A DNA stretch of 64,000 nucleotides from Lapidilactobacillus mulanensis (GTDB lineage: Bacteria; Bacillota; Bacilli; Lactobacillales; Lactobacillaceae). Positions 25,696-33,614 of this stretch are shown piece after piece. Where the stretch lies: NCBI RefSeq assembly GCF_003946215.1, contig NZ_RHOW01000001.1:1-64000 (forward strand), read 5' to 3'. Position 1 is the first letter of the stretch. The number at the start of each line of letters is the position of its first letter. The notes under the pieces are model-generated. The model saw only the letters and a program-made list of their open reading frames with translations, did no database searches and was not told the origin of the DNA. The position numbers were made by a program, and so were the translations under genes.

Positions 25696-28557
25696 TTAAT
25701 GGGTTGTCAGGTACTTAAAGAATGTGCTTGGTAGCTGATCTTTGAGTGAAAAAATAAGCTCTACAACGCTCTTTCTATCGCCATCTTTGGTTTCCTTGAC
25801 TACTTCTTTGATTGTATTTATTTCCGGCGTAACTTGTCCAAGAAAATAAAAATCTTTTCCTTCATCGTCAGACTTTTTCGCAAACAGATAGATTACCCAG
25901 TTTTCAGGTCTTCTCAAAATTTTTACTTCTGGTGAATCAATGTGTCGGGGTGCCTTCGTGTAATATAATACTTTATTCTGGTCCAAAATAGTGTCTTCAT
26001 ATGCAATTTGAGCACCTTTAAAATCTTCGCCCTTTTCTATAGTCATGAAAATAGCAAACTTTCCGTCTTTGTAGGTATAGCCACCTATATTTTGATCAAC
26101 CATCTGTTGTTTCCAACAACCTAGCCGCAAAACGTCTCGTCGTTTATATTTCTGATATAGCGTATATTTGTTCTGTATATCATACTTCTCACTATTCTTT
26201 TCAGCCGTCTTTAATGCGTCCATCAATAAAAACTTAAAATACTCATTATTAAGTGCCGTCTTCAATTGAGCTGAACTTATCACTTGACCATTTTCAATCT
26301 GAATAAATGCTGCTCCATGATAAGATTTTGCTTGACCTCCGGCATAAAAATCAATTGTCAACACGTTTATAACTGAATTCACTACTTCATCGGTAGCTGT
26401 TAATCCATTTTTAATAAATAGTGACTGTAAATCAGCAGTAGATAATTGATTGATTTCGCCCACCAATGCTCTAATAACCACTAATTCCTGTTTGCGCATT
26501 CCAGATAGTAATTCTTTGGAAAAAAACTTCATCAATTGATTATCAGCTTCTGAGATCGTACCTTCATTTTCATGTATCTTTACCAGAAATCCATAGTAGG
26601 AAGATTCTTTAGTAGCAACCAACTGAGGATCCAATACATTAGATTCCTTGAAATCTAGTAAATATGGAACTCTGTTCAGTCTCATTTTCAATTGAAAAAA
26701 TGCTTTTTTAAGTGCACTCACTGAGTCGAGCTTCGCACTATCAATAGCAGAATATATTTTTTCTTTAGCAACAGCTTCAAAATTGACTGCAGAGAGTCCA
26801 GAAATATAAGATGTGTCAAATGTATCCTTACGCATGTTATTCTTGTTACCAGAAACATCCCCAGACAATGCCATTGGTATCATATAATTATTCCTATAAT
26901 TACCGATAAAATCAATTACAGTTACAAATTTTTTAGAAGGATCTTTTCTCAGTCCACGACCGAGTTGCTGAATAAAAATAATACTCGACTGCGTATTCCT
27001 CAACAAGATAATTTGATTTATTTTGGGGATATCGACACCCTCATTAAAGATATCGACCGTAAAAATATAACTAATTATGCCATCTTCAAGTCGCTCTATT
27101 TGCTTTTCACGTTCATCAATATCATCTTCGCCAGATAAATATACAGAGCGAATTCCTTTTGAACTGAACAAATCAGCCAACTTCTTGGCTTCATCTTTAC
27201 GACTGCAAAAAACTAGTCCCTTCGCATCATTCTGATAACAGCCATAATAATTGATCTTTTCAATTAAATATCTAACACGTTCTTCTTCAACTAACTCAGC
27301 TAAATCACTTGTTGTCTCTATTATTTGTCCATTTTTTTCATAATCTGTTACACCAAAATAATTAAACGGGCATAAAAGATCCTCTTCCAGCGCTTCCTGA
27401 AGACGAATTTCATAAGCAATATTATAATCGAATAGTTCAAAAATATTGAAACCATCTGTTCGCTCAGGTGTTGCTGTCATGCCGAGAAGAAATTTTGGAT
27501 CCAAATAATTGATCACTTTCTGGTAGGAACCTGCACCTGCCTTATGTACTTCGTCCACGAGCACATAATCGAAATAATCTTGTGGAAATTGCTCCAAGTA
27601 GTTATCTTTGGAGATCGTCTGAATTGTCGCGAAAAGATATTTTGCTTCAGTTTCTTTAGAATTACCTGACAAGATTCCATAATCGCTATCATTGCCACCG
27701 AGTATTTTTTTAAACGATTCTTTTGCTTTTTTTAGAATTTGTTCACGATGGACAATAAAAAGAAATCGCCTGGGTGCAAACTGTGCCACATCAAATGCAG
27801 CTAAATAGGTTTTACCTGTACCTGTCGCTGAAATAACCAATCCTTTTTTCGCTCCGGTTTCACGCAGCTCTTGTAAGTTTTTTAATGCCATCTTCTGCAT
27901 TTTGTTTGGAACAATATATTCTCCAAGAACCGGTTCATCCTCAATCATGTCTGGTTGAACAACTGTCTTTGGCTGCTGGTATGTCTCTGCATATTTCTGT
28001 ATCCATTCAGAGTCTAGCGGCTTCGACTGTGACCATTCATCTTCTAGATGATTTTTTGCCTGGAGTATCACTTCACCATAATCAAGTGAACTCAAACGAA
28101 TATTCCACTCATAATTAAGCTTCAGGGCACTCATTGTTAAATTAGAGCTACCAATAATGAATGTATAATAATCTGATCTTTCAAATAGGTACCCTTTTGA
28201 GTGAAAGCCGTTTTTGCTAGAGATTCGCACATCCAAATTGGGGATTCTGAGCAATGATTCAAATACGAACGGATCATTGAAACCAAGGTAAGTTGAAGTT
28301 AATAATCTGCCAGAGATACCCCGTTGCGCCAAATCGGCTAATTGTGTTTTAATGCTATTTAATCCATCTTGGGTAATAAAAGCCACTGAAAAAAAGAAGC
28401 TTCGACAACTCTCAACTTCTTCTTGTAAAGTATTTAAAAGAAAGTCTTGTTTTTCAGGTTGATTGACAATTAATTTAGGATCAAGTTGAGATCCTGCAAT
28501 ATCTTTGTCAATAAAACCATGCTTCAGCGATTGCGCAAGTAGCTTAGAAGAATTCAT
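25696..28557 (-). CDS. PLD nuclease / SF2 helicase / DUF3427 protein
   Basis: About 953 residues. The N-terminal 200 form a phospholipase-D-type nuclease domain (HSKGYLFERSDYYTFIIGSSNLT, in which HxK and GSSN are the active-site pattern). The SF2 helicase core follows: SATGTGKTYLA (motif I), LVDEVHKAG (motif II, DEVH), GMTATPERTDG (III) and QQLGRGLRKDPSK (VI). The C-terminal third is DUF3427, ending near YFLGQVTPE. The start at 28557 lies behind TTGGAGA and overlaps the upstream NUDIX gene by 14 bp, so the pair is coupled. The architecture is common in bacterial defence islands. Role in restriction of foreign DNA is inferred. Confidence 0.88.
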   Translation of the reverse strand: MNSSKLLAQSLKHGFIDKDIAGSQLDPKLIVNQPEKQDFLLNTLQEEVESCRSFFFSVAFITQDGLNSIKTQLADLAQRGISGRLLTSTYLGFNDPFVFESLLRIPNLDVRISSKNGFHSKGYLFERSDYYTFIIGSSNLTMSALKLNYEWNIRLSSLDYGEVILQAKNHLEDEWSQSKPLDSEWIQKYAETYQQPKTVVQPDMIEDEPVLGEYIVPNKMQKMALKNLQELRETGAKKGLVISATGTGKTYLAAFDVAQFAPRRFLFIVHREQILKKAKESFKKILGGNDSDYGILSGNSKETEAKYLFATIQTISKDNYLEQFPQDYFDYVLVDEVHKAGAGSYQKVINYLDPKFLLGMTATPERTDGFNIFELFDYNIAYEIRLQEALEEDLLCPFNYFGVTDYEKNGQIIETTSDLAELVEEERVRYLIEKINYYGCYQNDAKGLVFCSRKDEAKKLADLFSSKGIRSVYLSGEDDIDEREKQIERLEDGIISYIFTVDIFNEGVDIPKINQIILLRNTQSSIIFIQQLGRGLRKDPSKKFVTVIDFIGNYRNNYMIPMALSGDVSGNKNNMRKDTFDTSYISGLSAVNFEAVAKEKIYSAIDSAKLDSVSALKKAFFQLKMRLNRVPYLLDFKESNVLDPQLVATKESSYYGFLVKIHENEGTISEADNQLMKFFSKELLSGMRKQELVVIRALVGEINQLSTADLQSLFIKNGLTATDEVVNSVINVLTIDFYAGGQAKSYHGAAFIQIENGQVISSAQLKTALNNEYFKFLLMDALKTAEKNSEKYDIQNKYTLYQKYKRRDVLRLGCWKQQMVDQNIGGYTYKDGKFAIFMTIEKGEDFKGAQIAYEDTILDQNKVLYYTKAPRHIDSPEVKILRRPENWVIYLFAKKSDDEGKDFYFLGQVTPEINTIKEVVKETKDGDRKSVVELIFSLKDQLPSTFFKYLTTH

Positions 28558-28957
28558 GGTAATCTCCAAGTTGTATGATTTCTTTTGCAGTTGATACATC
28601 AACCGGTGCAAAAGTTAATTTTGCTAATTCAGAAGGCTTCAGCCATTTAATCGCAATATGCTCAGTTAGTATTGGCTCACCAGAGATTAATTGACAAATA
28701 AAAGTTTTCATATTAACTGTACCAAACTCATAATCATATGATGCAGAAACAAACTCATTTTCTGCAACGTTGACTTCAATCTTCAATTCTTCTTCAAGCT
28801 CACGTTGTAAGGCCTGACGCGGTGTTTCACCAACTTCAATTTTACCACCTGGAAATTCCCAGAAATTCTCTAATGTTCTCCCCGGTCCACGCTGACAGCA
28901 TAAAATCCGACCATCTTTTATTAGAACTGCACCAACTACATGAAATTGTTTACTCAT
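28544..28957 (-). CDS. NUDIX hydrolase, MutT-like
   Basis: A 137-residue NUDIX protein of the MutT/8-oxo-dGTPase type. The NUDIX box is complete: GGKIEVGETPRQALQRELEEEL (about 38-59, all catalytic Glu residues present). VGAVLIKDGRILCCQR at the start and IKWLKPSEL near the end agree with the MutT group. The ATG at 28957 sits six bases after AAGGG; a GTG two codons upstream is less likely. It is the first gene of the operon and overlaps the helicase start by 14 bp. Its pairing with the PLD/DUF3427 helicase suggests nucleotide hydrolysis in service of that system, not general mutation avoidance, which is inference. Confidence 0.88.
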   Translation of the reverse strand: MSKQFHVVGAVLIKDGRILCCQRGPGRTLENFWEFPGGKIEVGETPRQALQRELEEELKIEVNVAENEFVSASYDYEFGTVNMKTFICQLISGEPILTEHIAIKWLKPSELAKLTFAPVDVSTAKEIIQLGDYHEFF

Positions 28958-29272
28958 GAACACCCTTCTTATCTATAAATATATCTATAGGATCACATAA
29001 AATTTAAAAATAATCAAGAAGCCAAAGCTCAGATTGTTGAGTCATCAATACATACAGCTGCATTTATTTAAGTTGCTGGCTATTCAGTATGTTAGATTAT
29101 CTCAGATTTAAATTCGCCATTATTTAAAAAATACGTCGTTTCACGAATAATTTTCTGTACGACGCTTCTTTGCTATCCGTAAGTTATCTTAGACTTTTAT
29201 TATATACTTCTATTCTCGCAAACCATATCTGAACTACAACGAGGACAAAACTCAATACCTACAACCAATCTG
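28958..29272. other. AT-rich intergenic region upstream of the NUDIX operon
   Basis: About 315 bases without a convincing reading frame. It should hold the promoter of the minus-strand operon, but I could not pick a clear -35/-10 pair. Short palindromes occur (CTATAAATATATCTATAG on the minus strand; CGTCGT/ACGACG near 29130-29165). Confidence 0.4.
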
Positions 29273-29301
29273 TTGAAGTTCCCACACTTATCAGTTATAC
29301 T
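29273..29301 (+). promoter_or_regulatory. Promoter of the antisense RNA
   Basis: -35 TTGAAG (29273-29278), 17-bp spacer, -10 TATACT (29296-29301), pointing at the type I toxin gene from its 3' side. Confidence 0.6.
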
Positions 29302-29307
29302 GAGTAT

Positions 29308-29430
29308 ATAAAAAGAGACCTGCTATTTGCGTAACAGGCCTCCAGCAAAACCGTTTAAGACGGTTGACTTCATTAGAACATTAAAAACTAGTCGTCTAAC
29401 TCCGTCAAAAGTTATGGACGGCTATTTTTT
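29308..29430 (+). ncRNA. Candidate antitoxin RNA of the type I system
   Basis: A transcript of about 120 nt expected from the promoter at 29273-29301 to the terminator CCGTC...GACGG-CTATTTTTT (29402-29430). It is complementary to the 3' part of the toxin mRNA, including its terminator hairpin, as in Fst/par-type loci. It contains the hairpin AACCGTTTAAGACGGTT. Length and start are inferred. Confidence 0.6.
29310..29342 (-). terminator. Terminator of the toxin mRNA
   Basis: GAGGCCTG pairs with CAGGTCTC on the minus strand, followed by TTTTTATATA. Confidence 0.7.
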
Positions 29431-29532
29431 ATTGTCGAAAAACAGCTTCACGATCGTGATGACCAAATTCAGCATTGTGGCAATAAACATCCCAAATGCC
29501 AGCATCAGCGATAACGTTTCAGCTATGGACAA
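29422..29532 (-). CDS. Type I toxin, putative holin-like (Fst/BsrG-like)
   Basis: A 36-codon gene too small for routine calling. The TTG start (29532) lies seven bases after GGGGAGG; a second TTG follows at once. The peptide has a short polar start (SIAETLSLM), one hydrophobic segment (LAFGMFIATMLNLVITIVKL) and a charged tail FFDNKK. This is the pattern of the 'putative holin-like toxin' family of lactobacilli, small membrane peptides controlled by an antisense RNA. A convergent promoter and overlapping terminators on the other strand support a type I toxin-antitoxin locus. It sits just upstream of the NUDIX-helicase operon and near hicAB. Confidence 0.78.
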   Translation of the reverse strand: MSIAETLSLMLAFGMFIATMLNLVITIVKLFFDNKK

Positions 29533-29690
29533 CAAGACACCTCCCCACTTCAGATTTTGAATTACGCGCATAGGCGATCATCTCACTTTCGTTGGATTGG
29601 CCAACCGTCTCAACTTTCTTGCTTCTTTGATTGTAACATGAAAGCGCATTATTTGTTATAGCTTATCAAGTTATTGTAAATAACAGCTCA

Positions 29691-30008
29691 TTAGTCTTCT
29701 TCCCCATCCAGCTGAATTCCCCGAATCGAATCGTCGACCTCATCCATGAAGTCCTCAGCTTCCATTCGCTGGTGCCATTCGTTGGCGTCCTGGTCGTTCG
29801 TGATCGTGTTTTTTATGTTGTTATATAATTGCTCAACAACTTCTTGCCATATTTTCTCAACTTGCACGGCAACGACGGCGTCATTCCAACGCCGGACTGG
29901 TGCGCGATCGGCGTTTATTTGTTGTTGATGATCAGTTGCCTTATTACAAAATTCTTGTTTGGCCGTGGTCAGGCTTTCGAAATATTTGATAAATTCTTTT
30001 AGATCCAT
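29691..30008 (-). CDS. Hypothetical acidic protein
   Basis: A 105-residue, strongly acidic, soluble and probably all-helical protein (ends EDFMDEVDDSIRGIQLDGEED). The ATG follows GGAGGAGAC, a good ribosome binding site, and codon choice looks normal. I recognise no family. It lies between the type I toxin and hicAB in the accessory region, so it may belong to mobile or defence-related content, but there is no direct sign. Confidence 0.65.
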   Translation of the reverse strand: MDLKEFIKYFESLTTAKQEFCNKATDHQQQINADRAPVRRWNDAVVAVQVEKIWQEVVEQLYNNIKNTITNDQDANEWHQRMEAEDFMDEVDDSIRGIQLDGEED

Positions 30009-30132
30009 AGTTGTCTCCTCCAGATTTTGAGGTACTTTTGCTTACAGCCCCATTATACGAACATAGGTTTGTAAAAGCAATAACAGCTATATTTCTGATC
30101 TAAGTATCATTTTCAAATCATAATCTTGAGAT

Positions 30133-30161
30133 TTGATTTATACGTGCAATACGTGTAAAAT
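30133..30161 (+). promoter_or_regulatory. hicAB promoter with direct-repeat operator
   Basis: -35 TTGATT (30133-30138), 17-bp spacer, -10 TAAAAT (30156-30161). The spacer contains TACGTG twice in direct repeat, nine bases apart (TACGTGCAATACGTG), a good candidate site for HicB autorepression. Confidence 0.6.
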
Positions 30162-30187
30162 CATTTTTATGTGGAGGTATGTTTTCT

Positions 30188-30379
30188 ATGCCCATGACGC
30201 AAAAACAAATGGTCAAATTATTAAAAACCAATGGTTGGATACAAACTGCTGGTGGAAAAGGTTCTCACATTAAAATGGAAATGGCTGGTAAACGGCCAAT
30301 CACTATTCCTCATGGCGAACTAAACAAATACACAGAGCGTGGGATTAAGAAAGAAGCAGGTTTATCATCATTGTCTTAA
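30188..30379 (+). CDS. hicA: HicA-type mRNA interferase toxin
   Basis: About 63 residues. HicA toxins are small dsRBD-fold ribonucleases that cleave mRNA. The conserved catalytic His is in GGKGSHIKME, followed by PITIPHGELNKYTERGIKKEAG, the family's C-terminal pattern. The ATG at 30188 is chosen because GGAGG (30173-30177) is ten bases upstream; the ATG at 30179 is too close to it and 30194 is possible. It is 24 bases upstream of hicB. Confidence 0.88.
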   Translation: MPMTQKQMVKLLKTNGWIQTAGGKGSHIKMEMAGKRPITIPHGELNKYTERGIKKEAGLSSLS

Positions 30380-30403
30380 TTTCATCAAAGGAGGGAGTTA
30401 ATT

Positions 30404-30856
30404 ATGCGGCTTAGTTATCCAGCACTATTTTATTATGATGATCGTGAATCCGTGAAGTACTTTGTGACTTTTCCTGATTTCAAGAATTCTGCAACACAAG
30501 GTGACAATATTACCGACGCAATGTATATGGCTTCGGATTGGCTGGGCATCAATCTCGCCGACTTGATTGAAAATGGCGAAGAAACACCTCAACAGTCCAA
30601 TATTAATCGCTTGTCTTTGGCGGATAATAACCCGTTCAAAAACGATCCAGATTTCACATTAACTTATGATCCAGCAAAGTCTTTCATCTCGATGGTGACG
30701 GTTGATTTATCTGACTACCTCAATAATGATCACCCCATCAAAAAAACACTGACGATTCCAACCTGGGCGGATAAACTTGGTCATGAATTAAATCTGAACT
30801 TCTCGCAAACACTTACCGAAGCCATTGCCGAATATAAAATTGACCAGAAACATTAA
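30404..30856 (+). CDS. hicB: HicB-type antitoxin
   Basis: A 150-residue antitoxin that binds HicA and represses the operon. The N-terminal partial RNase H-like domain is clear: YPALFYYDDRESVKYFVTFPDF, then TDAMYMASDWLGINLADLIENG. The C-terminal part (VDLSDYLNNDHPIKKTLTIPTWADKLGHEL) is a ribbon-helix-helix/HTH-like DNA-binding region of the long HicB form. The ATG follows AAAGGAGGG. Complete partner of hicA; the locus appears intact. Confidence 0.88.
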   Translation: MRLSYPALFYYDDRESVKYFVTFPDFKNSATQGDNITDAMYMASDWLGINLADLIENGEETPQQSNINRLSLADNNPFKNDPDFTLTYDPAKSFISMVTVDLSDYLNNDHPIKKTLTIPTWADKLGHELNLNFSQTLTEAIAEYKIDQKH

Positions 30857-30886
30857 TCACTAATAGACGACACTTTATCTATTCAA

Positions 30887-30934
30887 AAACAGGATCAAAA
30901 GTATGCTTAAACCAGCATACTTTTGATCCTGTTT
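30887..30934. terminator. Bidirectional terminator between hicB and phoU
   Basis: A 20-bp perfect stem (AAACAGGATCAAAAGTATGC and its complement) with an 8-base loop, suited to end both hicAB and the pst-phoU transcripts. Confidence 0.8.
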
Positions 30935-30950
30935 CAATTTGGTTCATTTT

Positions 30951-31634
30951 TTATAGTACATTGTCTTCTTTAGCGTTTGAATTCAACTCGACCAGCTTAC
31001 CGGTGTCGAGATAGACGATCCACTCGCAAATGTTGGTCACATAATCGCCGATACGCTCGAGAAAATTATCGACCAGCATGTAGTCCATCGCGCCGACGAT
31101 TGTTTCGGAATCGGCCTGCATTTGCGCCACACACATTTGATAAATTTTGTTCGAAAAAGCATCGACATTTTTATCCTCGGCGGCGATATCGGTCGCGCGC
31201 TTGATGTCTGCCTTAACATACGCGTCCAAAACTTCCTCGACCATTTGCTTAACCTTCGTGGCCATTTCAGCGAGCACCTGTTCGATTTCAGGCACGCGCA
31301 CATTGCCCTTCACGCGAATCGTTGATTTAGCAATACTGACTGCGTGATCGCCCATGCGTTCCAGATCAGAACTTGCCTTCATGACCGTCACGATCATCCG
31401 CAAGTCAGAAGTGACCGGCTGTTGCAAAGCAATCATCTCGAAAGATCTTTTTTCCAAGTCGGTTTCACGCTCATTAATGTGTTTGTCGGCAGCGATAACT
31501 TCTTTAGCCAGCGCCTTATCGTGATTGATGAACGCATTCACAGATTTGTAGATAGCCTCATTGACCATCATTCCCATCTCAGAAAAGCGAACGTGCAAAT
31601 CATTTAGCTCATCCTCAAAATTTTGTCTAAACAT
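30951..31634 (-). CDS. phoU: Phosphate transport regulator PhoU
   Basis: A 227-residue all-helical protein with two tandem PhoU domains (each about 90-100 residues). It signals the state of the Pst transporter to PhoR. ERETDLEKRSFEMIALQQPVTSDLR and DYVTNICEWIVYLDTG are typical PhoU motifs. The ATG at 31634 follows GGGAGGAAT; an upstream frame opening at 31673 lies inside a repeat and is not used. It is the last gene of the pst cluster but separated from pstB2 by 526 bp that hold a tandem hairpin array, which is unusual since these genes are normally tightly packed. Confidence 0.93.
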   Translation of the reverse strand: MFRQNFEDELNDLHVRFSEMGMMVNEAIYKSVNAFINHDKALAKEVIAADKHINERETDLEKRSFEMIALQQPVTSDLRMIVTVMKASSDLERMGDHAVSIAKSTIRVKGNVRVPEIEQVLAEMATKVKQMVEEVLDAYVKADIKRATDIAAEDKNVDAFSNKIYQMCVAQMQADSETIVGAMDYMLVDNFLERIGDYVTNICEWIVYLDTGKLVELNSNAKEDNVL

Positions 31635-31655
31635 CTTATATTCCTCCCTTTTTGG

Positions 31656-32150
31656 TATGTTGCGAGGTGGCACGGGTGAAATTAATGACTAAGTTGCCAA
31701 TAACTTAAATCCTGCTTTTGGATTCAAGTTATTGGTACTTAGACACTTAATTTCAGTGCCACCGAGCACAGGTATGTTGCGAGAGACCATGGGTTGAAAT
31801 CGAGCATTAACTCAACTCATGATAAAATCCGTGTTTTGGATTTCATCATGAGTTAGTTAAGCGGAAATTTCAATGGCCTCGAGCACGATTATGTTGCGAG
31901 CACTGACGGGTTGGCTGCGTAAGCTAAGTCTATCAAGAACTTAATTCGCTTTTTGAATTCAGTTCTTGATAACTTAGCTATAGCAGACAGTCAGTTCAAG
32001 CATAGTTATGTTGCGAGTCGCCACGGGTGAAATCGAGCATTAACTCGACTAATGATCAAATTCTGCTTTTGGAATTTCATCATTAGCCAGTTAAGCGGAA
32101 ATTTCAGTGGTGACGAGCACGATTATGTTGCGAGCACTGACGAGTTTTTC
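31656..32150. repeat. Tandem array of D-type hairpin units, exact 117-bp period
   Basis: Units start with TATGTTGCGAG at 31656, 31773, 31890, 32007 and 32124, each exactly 117 bp apart; the fifth is cut short. Each full unit ends in a GAGCACGAT-like motif and folds end to end into one long hairpin with a TGCTTTTGG-like apex. The arms differ between units but stay complementary within each: GTGGCAC/GTGCCAC, GACCAT/ATGGCC, ACTGAC/GTCAGT, CGCCAC/GTGGTG. Located between phoU and pstB2 and therefore transcribed with them. Confidence 0.92.
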
Positions 32151-32160
32151 CGCCGCACTT

Positions 32161-32925
32161 CTACCCGAACCGACCTGATATATAGTCTTCGGTTTCTTTG
32201 CGCTTTGGTTGCATGAAGATGTCTCTAGTTTCGCCGAACTCGATCAGTTGACCAGCTAGGAAAAAGGCCGTTCGATCTGACAGCCGTGATGCCTGTTGCA
32301 TGTTTCTGGTCACGATCACGATCGAATAATCTTCTTTTAATTTCAACATCGTGCGTTCGATTTTATCGCTGGAAATCGGATCCAGGGCACTCGTTGGTTC
32401 ATCCATCAGAATTACTTTCGGCTTCGTCGCTAGAACGCGCGCGATACAGATTCGCTGTTGCTGACCACCGGATAAACTCAGCGCGTTGTCGTGCAATCGA
32501 TCCTTGACTTCATCCCAGATTGCAGCGGCAGAAAGACTTTTTTCGACGGCTTCGTCGAGCACGGCTTTATTTTTTTCACCGGAAATACGCAAGCCGTAAG
32601 TCACATTCTCATAGATCGAAAACGGAAACGGATTCGGCTGCTGGAACAGCATGCCGACTTGTTTGCGCAATTCGACCGCATCCATGCCCGGCGCGTAAAT
32701 ATTCTGACCATCCACCTCGACCGTGCCCGTCACCGTAACGTTGGGCACTAAGTCGTTCAGGCGGTTGATCGTCTTCAATAGCGTGGATTTCCCACAACCA
32801 GACGGGCCAATGACGGCCGTGATTTCATTCTTTTTAAAATTGATCGAGACCCCTTTTAGCGCCTCTACTTGACCATAATACAAGTGAAGGTCTTGAACGG
32901 TGATCAGGTCGTTATCTTCAGACAT
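32161..32925 (-). CDS. pstB2: Phosphate ABC transporter ATP-binding protein (second copy)
   Basis: A 254-residue ATPase energising phosphate uptake through PstC/PstA. Walker [10 protein letters not shown] (about 39-47), Q-loop FQQPNPF, signature [15 protein letters not shown] and Walker [14 protein letters not shown] are all standard. The H-loop reads VTRNMQQ, with Arg where His is expected, while the other copy keeps VTHNMQQ. Such His-to-Arg PstB copies may be common in lactobacilli. It lies 689 bp from pstB1, with two large repeat elements in between. Confidence 0.92.
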   Translation of the reverse strand: MSEDNDLITVQDLHLYYGQVEALKGVSINFKKNEITAVIGPSGCGKSTLLKTINRLNDLVPNVTVTGTVEVDGQNIYAPGMDAVELRKQVGMLFQQPNPFPFSIYENVTYGLRISGEKNKAVLDEAVEKSLSAAAIWDEVKDRLHDNALSLSGGQQQRICIARVLATKPKVILMDEPTSALDPISSDKIERTMLKLKEDYSIVIVTRNMQQASRLSDRTAFFLAGQLIEFGETRDIFMQPKRKETEDYISGRFG

Positions 32926-32972
32926 ATATTTTTACTCCTCGTTTGAGTAGTGGTGGAAAATGGAATTACTTC

Positions 32973-33172
32973 GGCCGTGATCTTGAGTCAATGCAGCACT
33001 GGCTGTGGGGACGGTTCCAAGCTTTTGGAAAACCACCAAAAGTTTTCCACCTTCGATTTGAGCCCTTCCAAAAACGGGAAGGTCTCAAATACGACCCAAA
33101 TTCTAGGCAGGTACAACCCCACCTGCTAAGAATTTTTTCACTGCCAGTCTGCCTTGTCTCAAGATCACGGCC
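32973..33172 (+). repeat. Three-arm element between the two pstB genes (type A')
   Basis: Outer stem GGCCGTGATCTTGAG (32973-32987) pairs perfectly with 33158-33172. The CTGTGGGGACGGTTCCAAGC module follows. Arm 1 is CTTTTGG...CCAAAAG, arm 2 ATTTGAGCCCTTCC with GGAAGGTCTCAAAT, arm 3 TTCTAGGCAGGT with ACCTGCTAAGAA. This copy shows the three-arm plan most clearly. The right flank TAAACTTAAGCTGATTTAGG resembles the L3 end. Confidence 0.9.
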
Positions 33173-33300
33173 TAAACTTAAGCTGATTTAGGCTCATAAC
33201 TTAATAACAAAGTATAGTTGAACAAATCAGGATTGTTGACAATTAATAATAAAAAGCTGAATAAAACAATTAATGTTTGATAGCTAATCTGAATAGAATA

Positions 33301-33571
33301 GGTCAAATTTGTGGAGTGGAATAGTGGACACACCGTGAAACTGGTGTTAATGAGCCGGTTTTGCGAATTTTGCTTTAGCCGTTCGAACTTTGTGAGTTAC
33401 GGATAATGACATCGTTAGCGCCGTGGGAGCCAGTACAGCAGGGGGCGCATTTGAGACTTTTTCGTGGTTTTCGGAAAAGGCTCAAATCGTGCTCGAAGAC
33501 AATTTGCTTTTTAATTGGCTGAGAGCTATCCCCCACGGTGCTGTCCACTATTCCACGGAACAAATTCGACC
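33301..33571 (-). repeat. Three-arm element, type C, copy 1
   Basis: Outer stem: GTGGAATAGTGGACA (33316-33330) with TGTCCACTATTCCAC (33542-33556), extended by GGTCAAATTTG with CAAATTCGACC. The body matches the C copies at 44823 and 45090. One flank (CTGAATAGAATAGG) is the type A right boundary inverted, the other (CCGGAGGTAGAT) the type B boundary. It sits 43 bp from the pstB1 stop. Confidence 0.87.
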
Positions 33572-33614
33572 GGAGGTAGATCATGAGCTTCTGCTATTTC
33601 AATCAATAAGTATC

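Noticed and set aside
29327-29560. 77-codon plus-strand frame
   Set aside because: It is antisense to the type I toxin gene and contains two terminators; the minus-strand toxin with ribosome binding site explains the region.
31656-32150. CRISPR array
   Set aside because: Regular spacing, but the unit is a 117-bp hairpin with its conserved parts at the ends and apex; there is no 25-40 bp identical repeat with spacers, and no cas gene.
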